Below are positions 27,471 through 35,502 of a DNA stretch of 64,000 nt, piece by piece. A model generated the notes under the pieces. That model did not search any database. It was given only the letters and a program-made list of their open reading frames with translations, and had not been told where the DNA came from. Origin of the DNA: SVEL01 sp045126215. Its GTDB lineage: Bacteria > Bacillota > Clostridia > Lachnospirales > Lachnospiraceae. A program made the translations under genes and the position numbers. Positions within the stretch are counted from its first letter, which is position 1; each line of letters begins with the position of its first letter. The stretch covers positions 18,353-82,352 of the forward strand of contig JBGVOD010000038.1 of assembly GCA_045126215.1 (NCBI GenBank), given 5' to 3'.

Positions 27471-28208
27471 TTAATATAATCTTTCTTTTATTTCTCTAAG
27501 TTCTCTCGCATTAATCTGCCCCGGTGCAGACGCTTCACTGGCTGCTCCAAATGTCATAACAGACCCAAAATATCCTCCAATTATTCTTGAAATACTTCCA
27601 ATGCCTCCCATAGACATTGTAATAGTGAGAATATCATCTAGCTCATCATTAATTTTCTCAGTAACATTTATTACCTTTAGTACATCTTTCTTACTCTTTG
27701 GCATAAGTGCAACTTTTGAAACATCCATATTATTTTTATACATATTTTTTAAGATATCATATATATATTCTTCTTCTGGTGTTTTATCAAAATCATGATA
27801 CGAACCAATAATTAATATTTTTCTTTCATGTGCCTTTAAAACTATATCTTCAAATATATCTTTTCCCATCATATACTCAATATCAATAGCATCAACATCC
27901 AATTCCGTAGCAACAAACAAAAGAATTTCCTTATATTTCAAAGGCTCAATCTTTAGTTCTCCCCCTTCGTTAGATGTCCTTATTGTAAAAAGAATAGGAA
28001 GCTTTGTTTTTTCTCTAATAAGTTTTAACATATCTGATAATTTATTCTTATCATAAATATCTTCAAAATAATCTGTCCTAAACTCAATAATATCCGGATT
28101 ATATAAAATAACCTCCTGAAGTTTTTCTTCAACTTCATTTATATTTTTTACCATTAAAGATATACAAATCTTCGACTTACCTTTTTCAAAAAAATCTCTG
28201 GTAATCAT
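27471..28208 (-). CDS. aroD: type I 3-dehydroquinate dehydratase
   Basis: A 245-residue Schiff-base aldolase-fold enzyme that dehydrates 3-dehydroquinate to 3-dehydroshikimate. It has EFRTDYFE, the catalytic histidine in GSYHDF, the Schiff-base lysine in VALMPKS, and the C-terminal ASAPGQI. It is followed by aroK and vanZ. aroE, the next pathway step, lies close by on the opposite strand, so dehydratase, dehydrogenase and kinase are all encoded within 3 kb. Confidence 0.96.
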   Translation of the reverse strand: MITRDFFEKGKSKICISLMVKNINEVEEKLQEVILYNPDIIEFRTDYFEDIYDKNKLSDMLKLIREKTKLPILFTIRTSNEGGELKIEPLKYKEILLFVATELDVDAIDIEYMMGKDIFEDIVLKAHERKILIIGSYHDFDKTPEEEYIYDILKNMYKNNMDVSKVALMPKSKKDVLKVINVTEKINDELDDILTITMSMGGIGSISRIIGGYFGSVMTFGAASEASAPGQINARELREIKERLY

Positions 28209-28272
28209 ATCTATGTCCTCTTTCTTTCAAGAAATATAAGAATACCACTACGTTCCTGCTGTAAAATACCCA

Positions 28273-28974
28273 TTAAAGCATAAATATACCTGCTATTATA
28301 GCACACACAATTACAACTGTAGCAATAAGTATTCCTAATAACAATGACTTATTTGAAAATTTATCTTTGTCTGCTGACTCTTCATCCCCCACATCTTCTA
28401 AATCATCATACTCCTCATAATCATTATAATTGTTATACAAATTATGACGTCTTTTATTATTTTCTCTAATTTCACTATCATCATTATACTCAAGTGAATT
28501 CAATTCTTTATCTATCTCATCAAAATTATACTTATGCCTTATGCTTGTCTTTTGACTTTCTAATATTCTCTGTGTATCAGCGCGTTCCTTTAGTACTGAG
28601 TTTCCAGCCTCAAGTATTGCACTATATTTTGAAGCTTCAACTCTCTTTCTGGCTTCTTCAATTTCTTTAATCTTTCTCTGCTTTTCAAGCAACAGTCTCT
28701 TTCTTTTATTTCTATTTCTAATCTTTATACCTATATATGTAGCAACGATTATAACGGAAATCCCACCAACCACAATAATTATCTCTTTTGATGCATTCTC
28801 TTCTTTCTCAATATGCTTTTGAGAAGAGGTTCCATTAATACTTGTTTTACTCGAAAAATGTATGCATGACACTACTATTGCAAGAATAATTATTATGGAA
28901 AAAATACACAACACAGTAATGGTATCTGTATTCATACCCTTTTTGTTTTTTTTCTTTACATTTTTTTCAGCCAT
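28273..28974 (-). CDS. membrane protein with two helices and a charged central region, unknown function
   Basis: Counted from the ATG at 28974, which follows a strong GGAGG, the protein has 233 residues; a longer open frame overlaps aroE and has no SD. It has a Lys-rich N-terminus, membrane helices near residues 18-40 and 65-85, a basic then charged helical segment, and a third hydrophobic segment at the C-terminus (LLLGILIATVVIVCAIIAGIFML, given here only as a position, about 210-232). No family is recognised. It sits between aroE (divergent) and aroD (64 bp downstream). Confidence 0.65.
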   Translation of the reverse strand: MAEKNVKKKNKKGMNTDTITVLCIFSIIIILAIVVSCIHFSSKTSINGTSSQKHIEKEENASKEIIIVVGGISVIIVATYIGIKIRNRNKRKRLLLEKQRKIKEIEEARKRVEASKYSAILEAGNSVLKERADTQRILESQKTSIRHKYNFDEIDKELNSLEYNDDSEIRENNKRRHNLYNNYNDYEEYDDLEDVGDEESADKDKFSNKSLLLGILIATVVIVCAIIAGIFML

Positions 28975-29055
28975 ATGTACCTCCAAAAATATTATATCCT
29001 CAAATAGTCTATCATTTATATTGCTTTTTTTCAATAGAAAAGGGTAAGAGCTGTA

Positions 29056-29084
29056 TTGACATAAATATTTATTACTACTATTAT
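29056..29084 (+). promoter_or_regulatory. promoter of aroE
   Basis: TTGACA (29056-29061), 17 nt, TATTAT (29079-29084), about 45 nt before the ATG. Confidence 0.75.
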
Positions 29085-29133
29085 TATTAAGGGTTTTACC
29101 ACCTGATATAAAAATGAAAGATGAGGACATAAA

Positions 29134-29997
29134 ATGATAAGCATATCCGGTCACACAGGTTTATATGGACTTTTGGGAAGTCCTGTTGCACATAGTATTT
29201 CACCCATGATGCATAATGAATCTTTCAACATTCTTGGATTAGATGATGTATATCTTTGCTTTGATGTTGATACAACAAATCTTGAAACAGCTGTAAAAGG
29301 ACTAAAAGAAATCGGCATAAAAGGATTTAACTGTACTATGCCAGATAAAAATTTGATGTGTGAACTTGCAGATGAGCTTTCAAGAGCCGCCAAAATAATT
29401 GGTGCTGTAAATACAGTAAAGAATGAAAACGGGAAATTAATCGGGCATAACACTGATGGCGTTGGGTATATGATGGCTGCCAAAGATGCAGGTTTCGATA
29501 TTATTAACAAGAAAATGACTTTACTAGGTGCTGGTGGTGCTGCAAGTGCAATATGTGCCCAGGCTGCTTTAGATGGCGTAAAAGAAATTGATATTTTCAG
29601 TATCAAAGATCAATTCTTTGACAGGGCTCAGAATCTCGTTGATAGAATAAATACAAATACTGATTGTAAGGCTACATTGTATGAATTAGGTGATGATGAT
29701 ACACTTAAAAACTCAATATCTGAAAGTGCAATCCTTACAAATGCTACATCTGTAGGTATGGCTCCAAATACAGATAATTGTATCATCAAAGATGCTTCCG
29801 TTTTCAGACCAGACCTTATTGTATCAGATATAATTTATAATCCAAGAGAAACAAAACTTATTAAAATGGCCAAAGATGCTGGTTGTAAAACTTTCAACGG
29901 TCTGTATATGTTATTATATCAAGGAGCTGAAGCATTTAAAATATGGACAGGAAAAGAAATGCCTGTCGAACAGATTAAAGAAAAATATTTTAAATAA
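29134..29997 (+). CDS. aroE: shikimate dehydrogenase
   Basis: A 287-residue enzyme reducing 3-dehydroshikimate to shikimate. The N-terminal substrate domain has GSPVAHSISPMMHN, and the catalytic lysine and aspartate lie in TMPDKNLM and HNTDGVGY. The Rossmann domain has LLGAGGAASA, and the C-terminal motif YQGAEAFKIWTG is intact. It has its own promoter and terminator and is divergent from the aroD-aroK group. Confidence 0.96.
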   Translation: MISISGHTGLYGLLGSPVAHSISPMMHNESFNILGLDDVYLCFDVDTTNLETAVKGLKEIGIKGFNCTMPDKNLMCELADELSRAAKIIGAVNTVKNENGKLIGHNTDGVGYMMAAKDAGFDIINKKMTLLGAGGAASAICAQAALDGVKEIDIFSIKDQFFDRAQNLVDRINTNTDCKATLYELGDDDTLKNSISESAILTNATSVGMAPNTDNCIIKDASVFRPDLIVSDIIYNPRETKLIKMAKDAGCKTFNGLYMLLYQGAEAFKIWTGKEMPVEQIKEKYFK

Positions 29998-29998
29998 A

Positions 29999-30033
29999 AC
30001 AATAGAAAGTACGCTCTGCGAACTTTCTATTGT
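29999..30033 (+). terminator. hairpin after aroE
   Basis: 12-bp arms ACAATAGAAAGT and ACTTTCTATTGT with an 11-nt loop follow the aroE stop. A T-run is lacking, so termination may rely on the next hairpin. Confidence 0.6.
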
Positions 30034-30043
30034 TATAAATTAA

Positions 30044-30073
30044 TAAAAAGTGTGGTTCATTCCACACTTTTTA
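30044..30073. terminator. bidirectional terminator between aroE and the HAD gene
   Basis: Perfect 12-bp arms TAAAAAGTGTGG and CCACACTTTTTA with a 6-nt loop and T/A-rich flanks on both strands. The stop codon of the minus-strand gene is inside the stem. Confidence 0.85.
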
Positions 30074-30727
30074 TTTTAAAGCTATCATATAGTTTGCAAA
30101 ATCTAACAAATCATTAAAGCTTGCTTCTATATATTCTTTTTCTTTTTCTGTTACATCTGTAAGATCTGGAATCATATATGTTGTAAGACCTGCCCTTGTA
30201 GCTGATAAAATTCCGTTGTATGAATCTTCCACAGCCACGCAATCTTCCTTCCTTAATCCAAGCTCATCACATGCATACAAATATATATCAGGACATGGTT
30301 TTCCTCGTTTTACCATATTTGCACATATGACTTTATCAAACATCTCATATACTTCTATATCTTTAAGATATTTTTCTGTTCTAAAAGAATCTGTTGATGT
30401 AGCAACAGCTAAAACATATCCTGAATCCTTTAAAATATTAAGTGCTTCTTTAACATATGGCTTCGGCTCAACACCATTAACAGATAAATGCTCATTCATT
30501 AACGATTTTCGTCTGTTTCTTATAGTTTCATAATCAAAAGACTCTCCAAAGAATTCCTGCAACTTATTTCTTCCGAATTCCCCTGACAGACTTCGTATCT
30601 CATATGCGTGGCATAATTCCATAGGGAATCCATATTCCTTTGCTGCCTGACACCAGAACTTTGTTAAATATTTCTCTGTGTCAATAAGCACACCATCCAT
30701 ATCAAAAATAACAGCTTTCTTTTGCAT
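30071..30727 (-). CDS. HAD-superfamily phosphatase (beta-phosphoglucomutase-like)
   Basis: A 218-residue subfamily IA HAD hydrolase. It has nucleophile motif I IFDMDGVLIDTE, motif II VATST, the motif III lysine in KRGKPCPD and motif IV VEDSYNGILSA. It has a helical cap typical of the beta-phosphoglucomutase/phosphoglycolate phosphatase group. The substrate cannot be deduced. It starts 10 bp after the membrane protein at 30738 and may be cotranscribed with it. Confidence 0.88.
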   Translation of the reverse strand: MQKKAVIFDMDGVLIDTEKYLTKFWCQAAKEYGFPMELCHAYEIRSLSGEFGRNKLQEFFGESFDYETIRNRRKSLMNEHLSVNGVEPKPYVKEALNILKDSGYVLAVATSTDSFRTEKYLKDIEVYEMFDKVICANMVKRGKPCPDIYLYACDELGLRKEDCVAVEDSYNGILSATRAGLTTYMIPDLTDVTEKEKEYIEASFNDLLDFANYMIALK

Positions 30728-30737
30728 AAAATTTTTC

Positions 30738-32075
30738 CTAATTAATGTATTTTGTTTCTGTCAAATACCAAAGACCATTGTATCTGACAAATGTCCATAT
30801 CATATCAACCTTCTGTTCATCTTTGTCTGTTGAATAATTTACAAAGTGAATTGTATATACGTAATTTACATGACATGTAAAACAATCATCAGAATATCTT
30901 ACAAAATCTGTTATCTCTCTGCTTGTAAATTCAGTACCTGATATTTTGCTATCTGGATAAAAATATGTTGTAGCTGATTCGACTGCCGCATATAACTCTG
31001 AATTTGGTCGGATATAGTTATAAATATTCTTTCCTAAATTTGCAAAGTTTCTTGCATATGCATATGTTACATCTTCCACATATGATTTGAACTCCTCTTC
31101 TGTTGCAGAATCTGGTGTATAGGAAGCTTCATATACATTTTCATTTTCAACAATATCAACAACATTTCCATCGCTGTCTTTAACAACTATTTCAGGTTTT
31201 TCAAAAAAACCTTTTATCTCATATTTATCTTCTGTTGGAACCTCTTCAAGATATTGGGCAACATTCTTTAATGCTGCAACCTCAATTTCCTTTTCTGTTA
31301 TATACGAATCAGAAACCTCTTTTCCGTTAATATATACCTTTGTTTCCTCTCTTGTAAGTATAGTAATATCTGTTGTCTCCGGAATATAACCATCTACAGA
31401 AACAGATTGTACTTCCCAATTTTTAAATCCATGTTTTATTGTTCCATTCTGAACAAGAGTTACTTTTGCGAAAGGTTTATTATCAACCAATAATTCATAT
31501 ACAGGAATATTCGTGGTGGTTTCTTTTGCTTCCTTATAAGTAACGTTTTTGCCTTTGATTAATTCTTTTATATATGAAAATATATAATCAGCTGATTCAA
31601 ACTCATTCGGTGATTGTACACTGGCAAAGAGTTCATCCACTTTTGTTTCATCCAAAGTCTCAGCTACTTCTGCAATCTTATTATAAGACATTCCCTTTTC
31701 ATATCCATCAATAAAACTATAGAAGAATATCCATACTCCAATAATAATGACAGTAAGTACGAATGTATAGATAAGCAGAGCTAACTTAAATCTCTTCTTA
31801 CTTTTTCTTCTATTTGCCTCTTCAATTTTTCTTTTTGACGCTTTACTTGATTTACTAACCTGTTTTTCATCAAAAATATTAATGTCATTGTCAAGTTCTC
31901 TTATATCTTCATCTTTTTTTCTATAATCAACATCTTCTAAAAATTCAAATTCAAAGGAAGTATCATTATTTACTTCATTATTTTCTTTTTCTGTATCCTT
32001 ATTATCAATATTTTCTACATCAATATCTTTCTTATTAATATTTTCTTCATTAACATTATCTAAATTCTTACTCAT
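30738..32075 (-). CDS. single-pass membrane protein, large extracytoplasmic region, unknown function
   Basis: A 445-residue protein with an acidic Asn/Asp/Glu-rich cytoplasmic tail (1-75), a Lys/Arg-rich juxtamembrane stretch, one membrane helix (about 96-118), and about 325 extracytoplasmic residues. The extracytoplasmic part includes a segment with TKVYINGKEVS resembling YvbJ/TcaA-type beta domains, and ends in WTFVRYNGLWYLTETKYIN, an NTF2-like finish. No known family is certain. It lies 13 bp after the phosphodiester glycosidase gene, so the two are probably coexpressed in the envelope. Confidence 0.7.
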   Translation of the reverse strand: MSKNLDNVNEENINKKDIDVENIDNKDTEKENNEVNNDTSFEFEFLEDVDYRKKDEDIRELDNDINIFDEKQVSKSSKASKRKIEEANRRKSKKRFKLALLIYTFVLTVIIIGVWIFFYSFIDGYEKGMSYNKIAEVAETLDETKVDELFASVQSPNEFESADYIFSYIKELIKGKNVTYKEAKETTTNIPVYELLVDNKPFAKVTLVQNGTIKHGFKNWEVQSVSVDGYIPETTDITILTREETKVYINGKEVSDSYITEKEIEVAALKNVAQYLEEVPTEDKYEIKGFFEKPEIVVKDSDGNVVDIVENENVYEASYTPDSATEEEFKSYVEDVTYAYARNFANLGKNIYNYIRPNSELYAAVESATTYFYPDSKISGTEFTSREITDFVRYSDDCFTCHVNYVYTIHFVNYSTDKDEQKVDMIWTFVRYNGLWYLTETKYIN

Positions 32076-32088
32076 CTATTTTTCCTCA

Positions 32089-33147
32089 TTACTTAACTAA
32101 AAATGCAGTCGGACATCTTCTTGGACCTGAAGGTGAATACGGCTTATTAACAACCTCTCCTTCATATACCATCTGTGTAGATGTTCCTCCATCCATACAT
32201 GCAGCATTAACTGCACCATATTCCAACATAAGATATGTCATATCTTTAAATGTTGCGCCAATACTTTCAGCCTGTCTTCCGTCTACAACCAATAATAATA
32301 TTGCTCCATCGGCTCTCTGTCCAATTGCTGTTCTAGGATTCTTTCCACCACCATATACTGTTGTGTCAGGTACTGTAAGAGGTTCCCCATCAATAATAAG
32401 AAATGGTCCTGTAGTGTGTAAAGTATGAACACAATCGCGAATACCCATATCAATAGCTTCTCTAGCTGTCATCTTACCAACTACAAGAATATTGTCATTT
32501 GTAAATCCAGTTACATTATATGTCTCATCCATTGAACCCATCTTCAACTGACCTTCTGAAATAACAAGACCTACAGGCATAGCTGAATACGAATAACTAC
32601 CCATATCAACAAATTCACCGCCATTTATGCCAGCTACTGCATCATACTGTTCACACAATTCCTGTACAACTTTTCCTGTTCCTTCATAGAATTGAGGCAC
32701 AGTTCCAACAAACACTCTTGATGGATCTTTTACGATTAACATCTTTCCTTTAAAAGTATCACCAGTAATATCAATTAATTCTAATTCAGGAATCTCTTCT
32801 TTTTTGTCATCTTCATTGTCATTATCTTTACCAATCTCAATAAGACTTGTATCTGATACTGTACCCTCAGCCACATCAACCATAAGGTTCTTATTTACTA
32901 TCTGATCATATTCTTCCTGCGATAAAAACAAATTAGGAACCCACTTCATTGCAGATGTTTCATGCAAAGCACAAACAAAATGATTCTTTGCTGCCTCAGA
33001 TGGTCCATGTACAAGTATAAAACAAATTCCTATAACAAAAATTAACAATAATAGAACTGTAGTAAGCAGTACTATTCCTGTTCTGATAGAGTATGTTAAA
33101 ACCTTATTATATTTCTTTTTCTTCTTCTTTTTATTTTTATTTTCCAT
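32089..33147 (-). CDS. membrane-anchored phosphodiester glycosidase (NAGPA domain) protein
   Basis: A 352-residue protein with a Lys-rich N-terminus, a membrane anchor (about 17-45) and an extracytoplasmic NAGPA-type domain. Recognisable motifs are GINGGEF, NPRTAIGQRADGAILLLVVDGRQ, the MDGGTSTQM core and GPRRCPTAFLV at the end. Relatives uncap N-acetylglucosamine phosphodiesters or process exopolysaccharide and teichoic acid linkages. It starts the small operon continuing with the protein at 30738. The exact substrate is unknown. Confidence 0.87.
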   Translation of the reverse strand: MENKNKKKKKKKYNKVLTYSIRTGIVLLTTVLLLLIFVIGICFILVHGPSEAAKNHFVCALHETSAMKWVPNLFLSQEEYDQIVNKNLMVDVAEGTVSDTSLIEIGKDNDNEDDKKEEIPELELIDITGDTFKGKMLIVKDPSRVFVGTVPQFYEGTGKVVQELCEQYDAVAGINGGEFVDMGSYSYSAMPVGLVISEGQLKMGSMDETYNVTGFTNDNILVVGKMTAREAIDMGIRDCVHTLHTTGPFLIIDGEPLTVPDTTVYGGGKNPRTAIGQRADGAILLLVVDGRQAESIGATFKDMTYLMLEYGAVNAACMDGGTSTQMVYEGEVVNKPYSPSGPRRCPTAFLVK

Positions 33148-33242
33148 AACTTTGCCTTTCTATTTTTTATCAAGACGTTTACTGCTAGATTTTATCATAT
33201 CTGACATACCTAGTAAAGATGATTTTTATCTTAATTTTATAA

Positions 33243-33403
33243 AGCCTTTTGTCGGCATCCGTGCCGCCAACTCGCTATTGTAAAAAAGAACATTAAGAAA
33301 CCCTAATATCCTACACAAGTCACAAATTACTATATAGCTTCTACAATATTCCAAATAATTTATAAAGTTATAGAGATATCTTTTGGCATAGACCTTATAA
33401 AAC
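33243..33403 (+). repeat. dispersed repeat, copy A
   Basis: The first 28 bp (33243-33270) are identical to the reverse complement of 44059-44086. Similarity continues with blocks such as GAACATTAAGAAAC, CTAATATCCT and AAGTCACAAAT, down to TATCTTTTGGCAT...TTATAAAAC. The 5' part has a small GC stem (CGGCA-TCCG-TGCCG). It fills the intergenic space after the tRNA-Leu terminator. The element boundaries are approximate. Confidence 0.8.
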
Positions 33404-33434
33404 AAAAAAAGCTTTGGTGTTCTTCCAAAGCTTT
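33404..33434 (-). terminator. intrinsic terminator of tRNA-Leu(AAG)
   Basis: 10-bp arms AAAGCTTTGG / CCAAAGCTTT with a 7-nt loop and a run of Ts on the minus strand follow the tRNA. The T-run merges into dispersed repeat copy A. Confidence 0.9.
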
Positions 33435-33438
33435 CTAG

Positions 33439-33521
33439 TGCGGAAAAAGGGACTTGAACCCTCACTTCCTATGGAAACATGATCCTTAGTCATGCCTGTC
33501 TGCCAATTCCAGCATTTCCGC
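33439..33521 (-). tRNA. tRNA-Leu (anticodon AAG)
   Basis: The 83-nt class II cloverleaf has acceptor GCGGAAA/TTTCCGC, discriminator A, anticodon stem CATGA/TCATG with loop CTAAGGA (anticodon AAG, probably deaminated to IAG), a long variable arm and T loop GGTTCAAGTCC. CCA is not encoded. Confidence 0.94.
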
Positions 33522-33551
33522 AAACCGTCGTTTTTCGCAACCGACTTGTAT

Positions 33552-33580
33552 ATAATATCAGAGACATTAATAAATGTCAA
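33552..33580 (-). promoter_or_regulatory. promoter of tRNA-Leu(AAG)
   Basis: Minus strand TTGACA (33575-33580), 17 nt, TATTAT (33552-33557). Confidence 0.85.
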
Positions 33581-33605
33581 CAACTTTTTTTATTTTTTCT
33601 TTTTC

Positions 33606-33634
33606 TTGACTAAAGCGTTGTTTTAAAATATAAT
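33606..33634 (+). promoter_or_regulatory. promoter of tRNA-Leu(CAG)
   Basis: TTGACT (33606-33611), 17 nt, TATAAT (33629-33634), ending 10 nt before the tRNA. It is divergent from the other tRNA-Leu promoter. Confidence 0.85.
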
Positions 33635-33644
33635 GTCTATGTTT

Positions 33645-33726
33645 GCAGTAGTGGCGGAATTGGCATACGCGCATGTTTCAGGTACATGTAGAGCAATCTG
33701 TGTGGGTTCAAGTCCCATCTACTGCA
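33645..33726 (+). tRNA. tRNA-Leu (anticodon CAG)
   Basis: The 82-nt class II cloverleaf has acceptor GCAGTAG/CTACTGC with discriminator A. The anticodon stem CATGT/ACATG frames loop TTCAGGT (anticodon CAG). A variable arm and T loop GGTTCAAGTCC are present. A run of Ts follows. The last 8 nt overlap the convergent gene at 33719. Confidence 0.94.
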
Positions 33727-34069
33727 TATTTTTTTTATCTTCTTTTACCAATCTGATAACTAAATGTTTTGGAACATCTCTTAAATCATCCAGATTCAAA
33801 TAGTCTCTTTCCCCTACAATAAGGTATTCGATATCTTCTACAGTAAATTTATCTCCATTAAAATTTCTACATTTTTTCATATCTGAATCATCATATTTCC
33901 ACATATTTTTAATGAGCACATATGCATCTTCTTCTTCAACCATTAATACATAGGCCATATCAAAAAGTCTTTTATCTACTAACCTTCTATAATATGTATC
34001 AATATTATCTGGAACAACTACTGGCTTATTCCAATTACCATTTGTATTTCTTAATGTAAAACCGTTCAC
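33719..34069 (-). CDS. small conserved hypothetical protein
   Basis: A 116-residue soluble protein starting at GTG with GAGAGG 5 nt upstream. It is acidic and mixed alpha/beta, ending NLDDLRDVPKHLVIRLVKED. No family is recognised. It follows the rplT terminator by 22 bp. Its TAG stop codon lies inside the acceptor stem of the convergent tRNA-Leu(CAG) gene, so the two transcripts overlap by 8 nt. Confidence 0.7.
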   Translation of the reverse strand: MNGFTLRNTNGNWNKPVVVPDNIDTYYRRLVDKRLFDMAYVLMVEEEDAYVLIKNMWKYDDSDMKKCRNFNGDKFTVEDIEYLIVGERDYLNLDDLRDVPKHLVIRLVKEDKKNMQ

Positions 34070-34090
34070 AAAAACCTCTCATCAAATCAT

Positions 34091-34114
34091 AAAAGGACCA
34101 GTAAAAACTGGCCC
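34091..34114 (-). terminator. terminator of the infC-rpmI-rplT operon
   Basis: 8-bp stem GGGCCAGT / ACTGGTCC (one G-U pair), 4-nt loop, followed by TTTT on the minus strand. Confidence 0.8.
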
Positions 34115-34133
34115 TGTTTATTTTATGTTATTA

Positions 34134-34490
34134 CTAAGATAATTTAGACTTTGCAAGTTCTGCAAGCTTTGCAAAACCTTCTGCATCGTTAACTGCCATT
34201 TCAGCTAACATCTTTCTGTTCATTTCAACATTAGCTAATTTTAAACCATACATAAACTTGCTGTATGATAAACCGTTCATTCTAGCTGCTGCATTGATTC
34301 TGGCAATCCATAACTGTCTGAACTGTCTCTTTCTTTCTTTTCTACCAGCATAAGCGCTTGTAAGAGCTCTCATAACTGACTGCTTAGCTACTCTATACTG
34401 CTTAGATCTAGCTCCTCTATAACCTTTAGCGAGCTTTAATACTCTATTATGTCTTTTTTTAGCATTTAATGCGCCTTTAATTCTTGCCAT
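34134..34490 (-). CDS. rplT: 50S ribosomal protein L20
   Basis: A 118-residue L20 beginning MARIKGALNAKKRHNRVLKLAKGY, with the basic N-terminal arm and globular RNA-binding C-terminus. It is needed for early 50S assembly and, in Firmicutes, represses its own operon by binding the infC leader. It lies third in infC-rpmI-rplT, 30 bp after rpmI, with SD AGGAGG. Confidence 0.98.
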   Translation of the reverse strand: MARIKGALNAKKRHNRVLKLAKGYRGARSKQYRVAKQSVMRALTSAYAGRKERKRQFRQLWIARINAAARMNGLSYSKFMYGLKLANVEMNRKMLAEMAVNDAEGFAKLAELAKSKLS

Positions 34491-34520
34491 CTTATATTTC
34501 CTCCTATCAACAAATCAATC

Positions 34521-34718
34521 TTATAAATAAGGTAAGATTTTCTTCATATTCTTTACATTTGTAGCATCTGTAATAGTTGCTTTTCTTAAATTTCTCTTTC
34601 TCTTTGTTGACTTCTTTGTTAAGATATGGCTCTTGTATGCTTTCATTCTTTTTAATTTTCCTGAACCTGTCTTTTTAAAACGTTTTGCTGCTGCTCTGCT
34701 TGTTTTGATCTTTGGCAT
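34521..34718 (-). CDS. rpmI: 50S ribosomal protein L35
   Basis: A 65-residue highly basic L35 (MPKIKTSRAAAKRFKKTGSG start). Length and motif match the family. It lies between infC (29 bp) and rplT (30 bp) with a strong SD (AGGAGG). Confidence 0.98.
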   Translation of the reverse strand: MPKIKTSRAAAKRFKKTGSGKLKRMKAYKSHILTKKSTKRKRNLRKATITDATNVKNMKKILPYL

Positions 34719-34747
34719 TATTTTTTCCTCCTAATCATATATTTTAA

Positions 34748-35254
34748 CTATTTCTTTTCAGTTAAAACCATCATCATACTTTTACCTTCAAGTTTAGCCG
34801 GTTTTTCGATAACTGCACAATCTGAAAGCATTTCTGCGAAGTCATCCAGAATATGCTTGCTGCTGTTCATGTGAGCCATCTCTCTGCCTCTAAATCTCAA
34901 TGTAACTTTAACCTTATCACCTTTAACTAAGAATTTCCTAGCCATATTAACTTTTGTATTAAGGTCATTTGCTTCAATATTTGGTGACAATCTGACTTCC
35001 TTAATATCAACAACTTTCTGCTTCTTCTTTGCTTCTTTTTCTTTTCTAGCTAACTCATATCTATATTTTCCGTAATCAATAATCTTACATACAGGTGGTT
35101 TAGCTGTTGGAGCAATCTTAACTAAGTCAAGTTCTGCCTCCTTTGCAAGTTTTAAAGCTTCCTTCGCTGACATGATACCAAGCTGTTCGCCATCTTCTCC
35201 AATCAAACGAATTTCTTTGTCTTTAATTTGTTCGTTAATAGATAATTCGCTAAT
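34748..35254 (-). CDS. infC: translation initiation factor IF-3
   Basis: A 168-residue IF-3 if read from the ATT codon at 35254, which has GGAGG 9 nt upstream and gives the family N-terminus (I/M)SELSINEQIKDKEIRLIGEDG. Longer frames to an ATG at 35434 run through the leader and its terminator, so they are not coding. The N-domain, linker helix and C-domain (KVTLRFRGREMAH) are intact. An AUU start is a known feature of infC in other bacteria and lets IF-3 limit its own translation. Confidence 0.95.
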   Translation of the reverse strand: MSELSINEQIKDKEIRLIGEDGEQLGIMSAKEALKLAKEAELDLVKIAPTAKPPVCKIIDYGKYRYELARKEKEAKKKQKVVDIKEVRLSPNIEANDLNTKVNMARKFLVKGDKVKVTLRFRGREMAHMNSSKHILDDFAEMLSDCAVIEKPAKLEGKSMMMVLTEKK

Positions 35255-35276
35255 AGTAGTGCACCTCCAATTGAAT

Positions 35277-35397
35277 AAAAAAATAGTGGATAGCATATAT
35301 CCACTATTTAATACACATAACATAAAAGTCCTAGTAATATTAACACCATGTAGCCTCGCCCATGGGTGAGAGTGGATACTCTGCTTTGTTTTCAACT
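35277..35397 (-). promoter_or_regulatory. infC leader with attenuator (L20-leader type)
   Basis: The roughly 120-nt leader holds a GC-rich folded segment (about 35340-35385, with CACTCTCACC and GGCGAGG), then a strong stem (35281-35292 / 35298-35309) and a run of Ts before the infC SD. This is the layout of Firmicute L20 leaders, where excess L20 promotes premature termination. The family assignment is inferred from position and structure. Confidence 0.75.
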
Positions 35398-35402
35398 CTG
35401 TT

Positions 35403-35431
35403 ATACTACCATGACTTTTTTTGTATGTCAA
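35403..35431 (-). promoter_or_regulatory. promoter of infC-rpmI-rplT
   Basis: Minus strand TTGACA (35426-35431), 17 nt, TAGTAT (35403-35408). Confidence 0.8.
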
Positions 35432-35502
35432 CACATTTTTATATTAATTTTTCTTCATCATTTTTTCTTAATTGTTCAAATTTTTCTCGTTTTTCTTATT
35501 TG

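Noticed and set aside
28975..29154. 60-residue N-terminal extension of the membrane protein gene
   Set aside because: It overlaps the divergent aroE promoter and start, while the ATG at 28974 has a strong GGAGG.
33226..33583. Minus-strand frames of 62 and 79 residues
   Set aside because: They read through tRNA-Leu(AAG), its terminator and the dispersed repeat, which account for the region.
35255..35434. N-terminal extension of infC to an ATG at 35434
   Set aside because: The codons cross the leader terminator hairpin and the promoter; IF-3 homology begins at the ATT codon.
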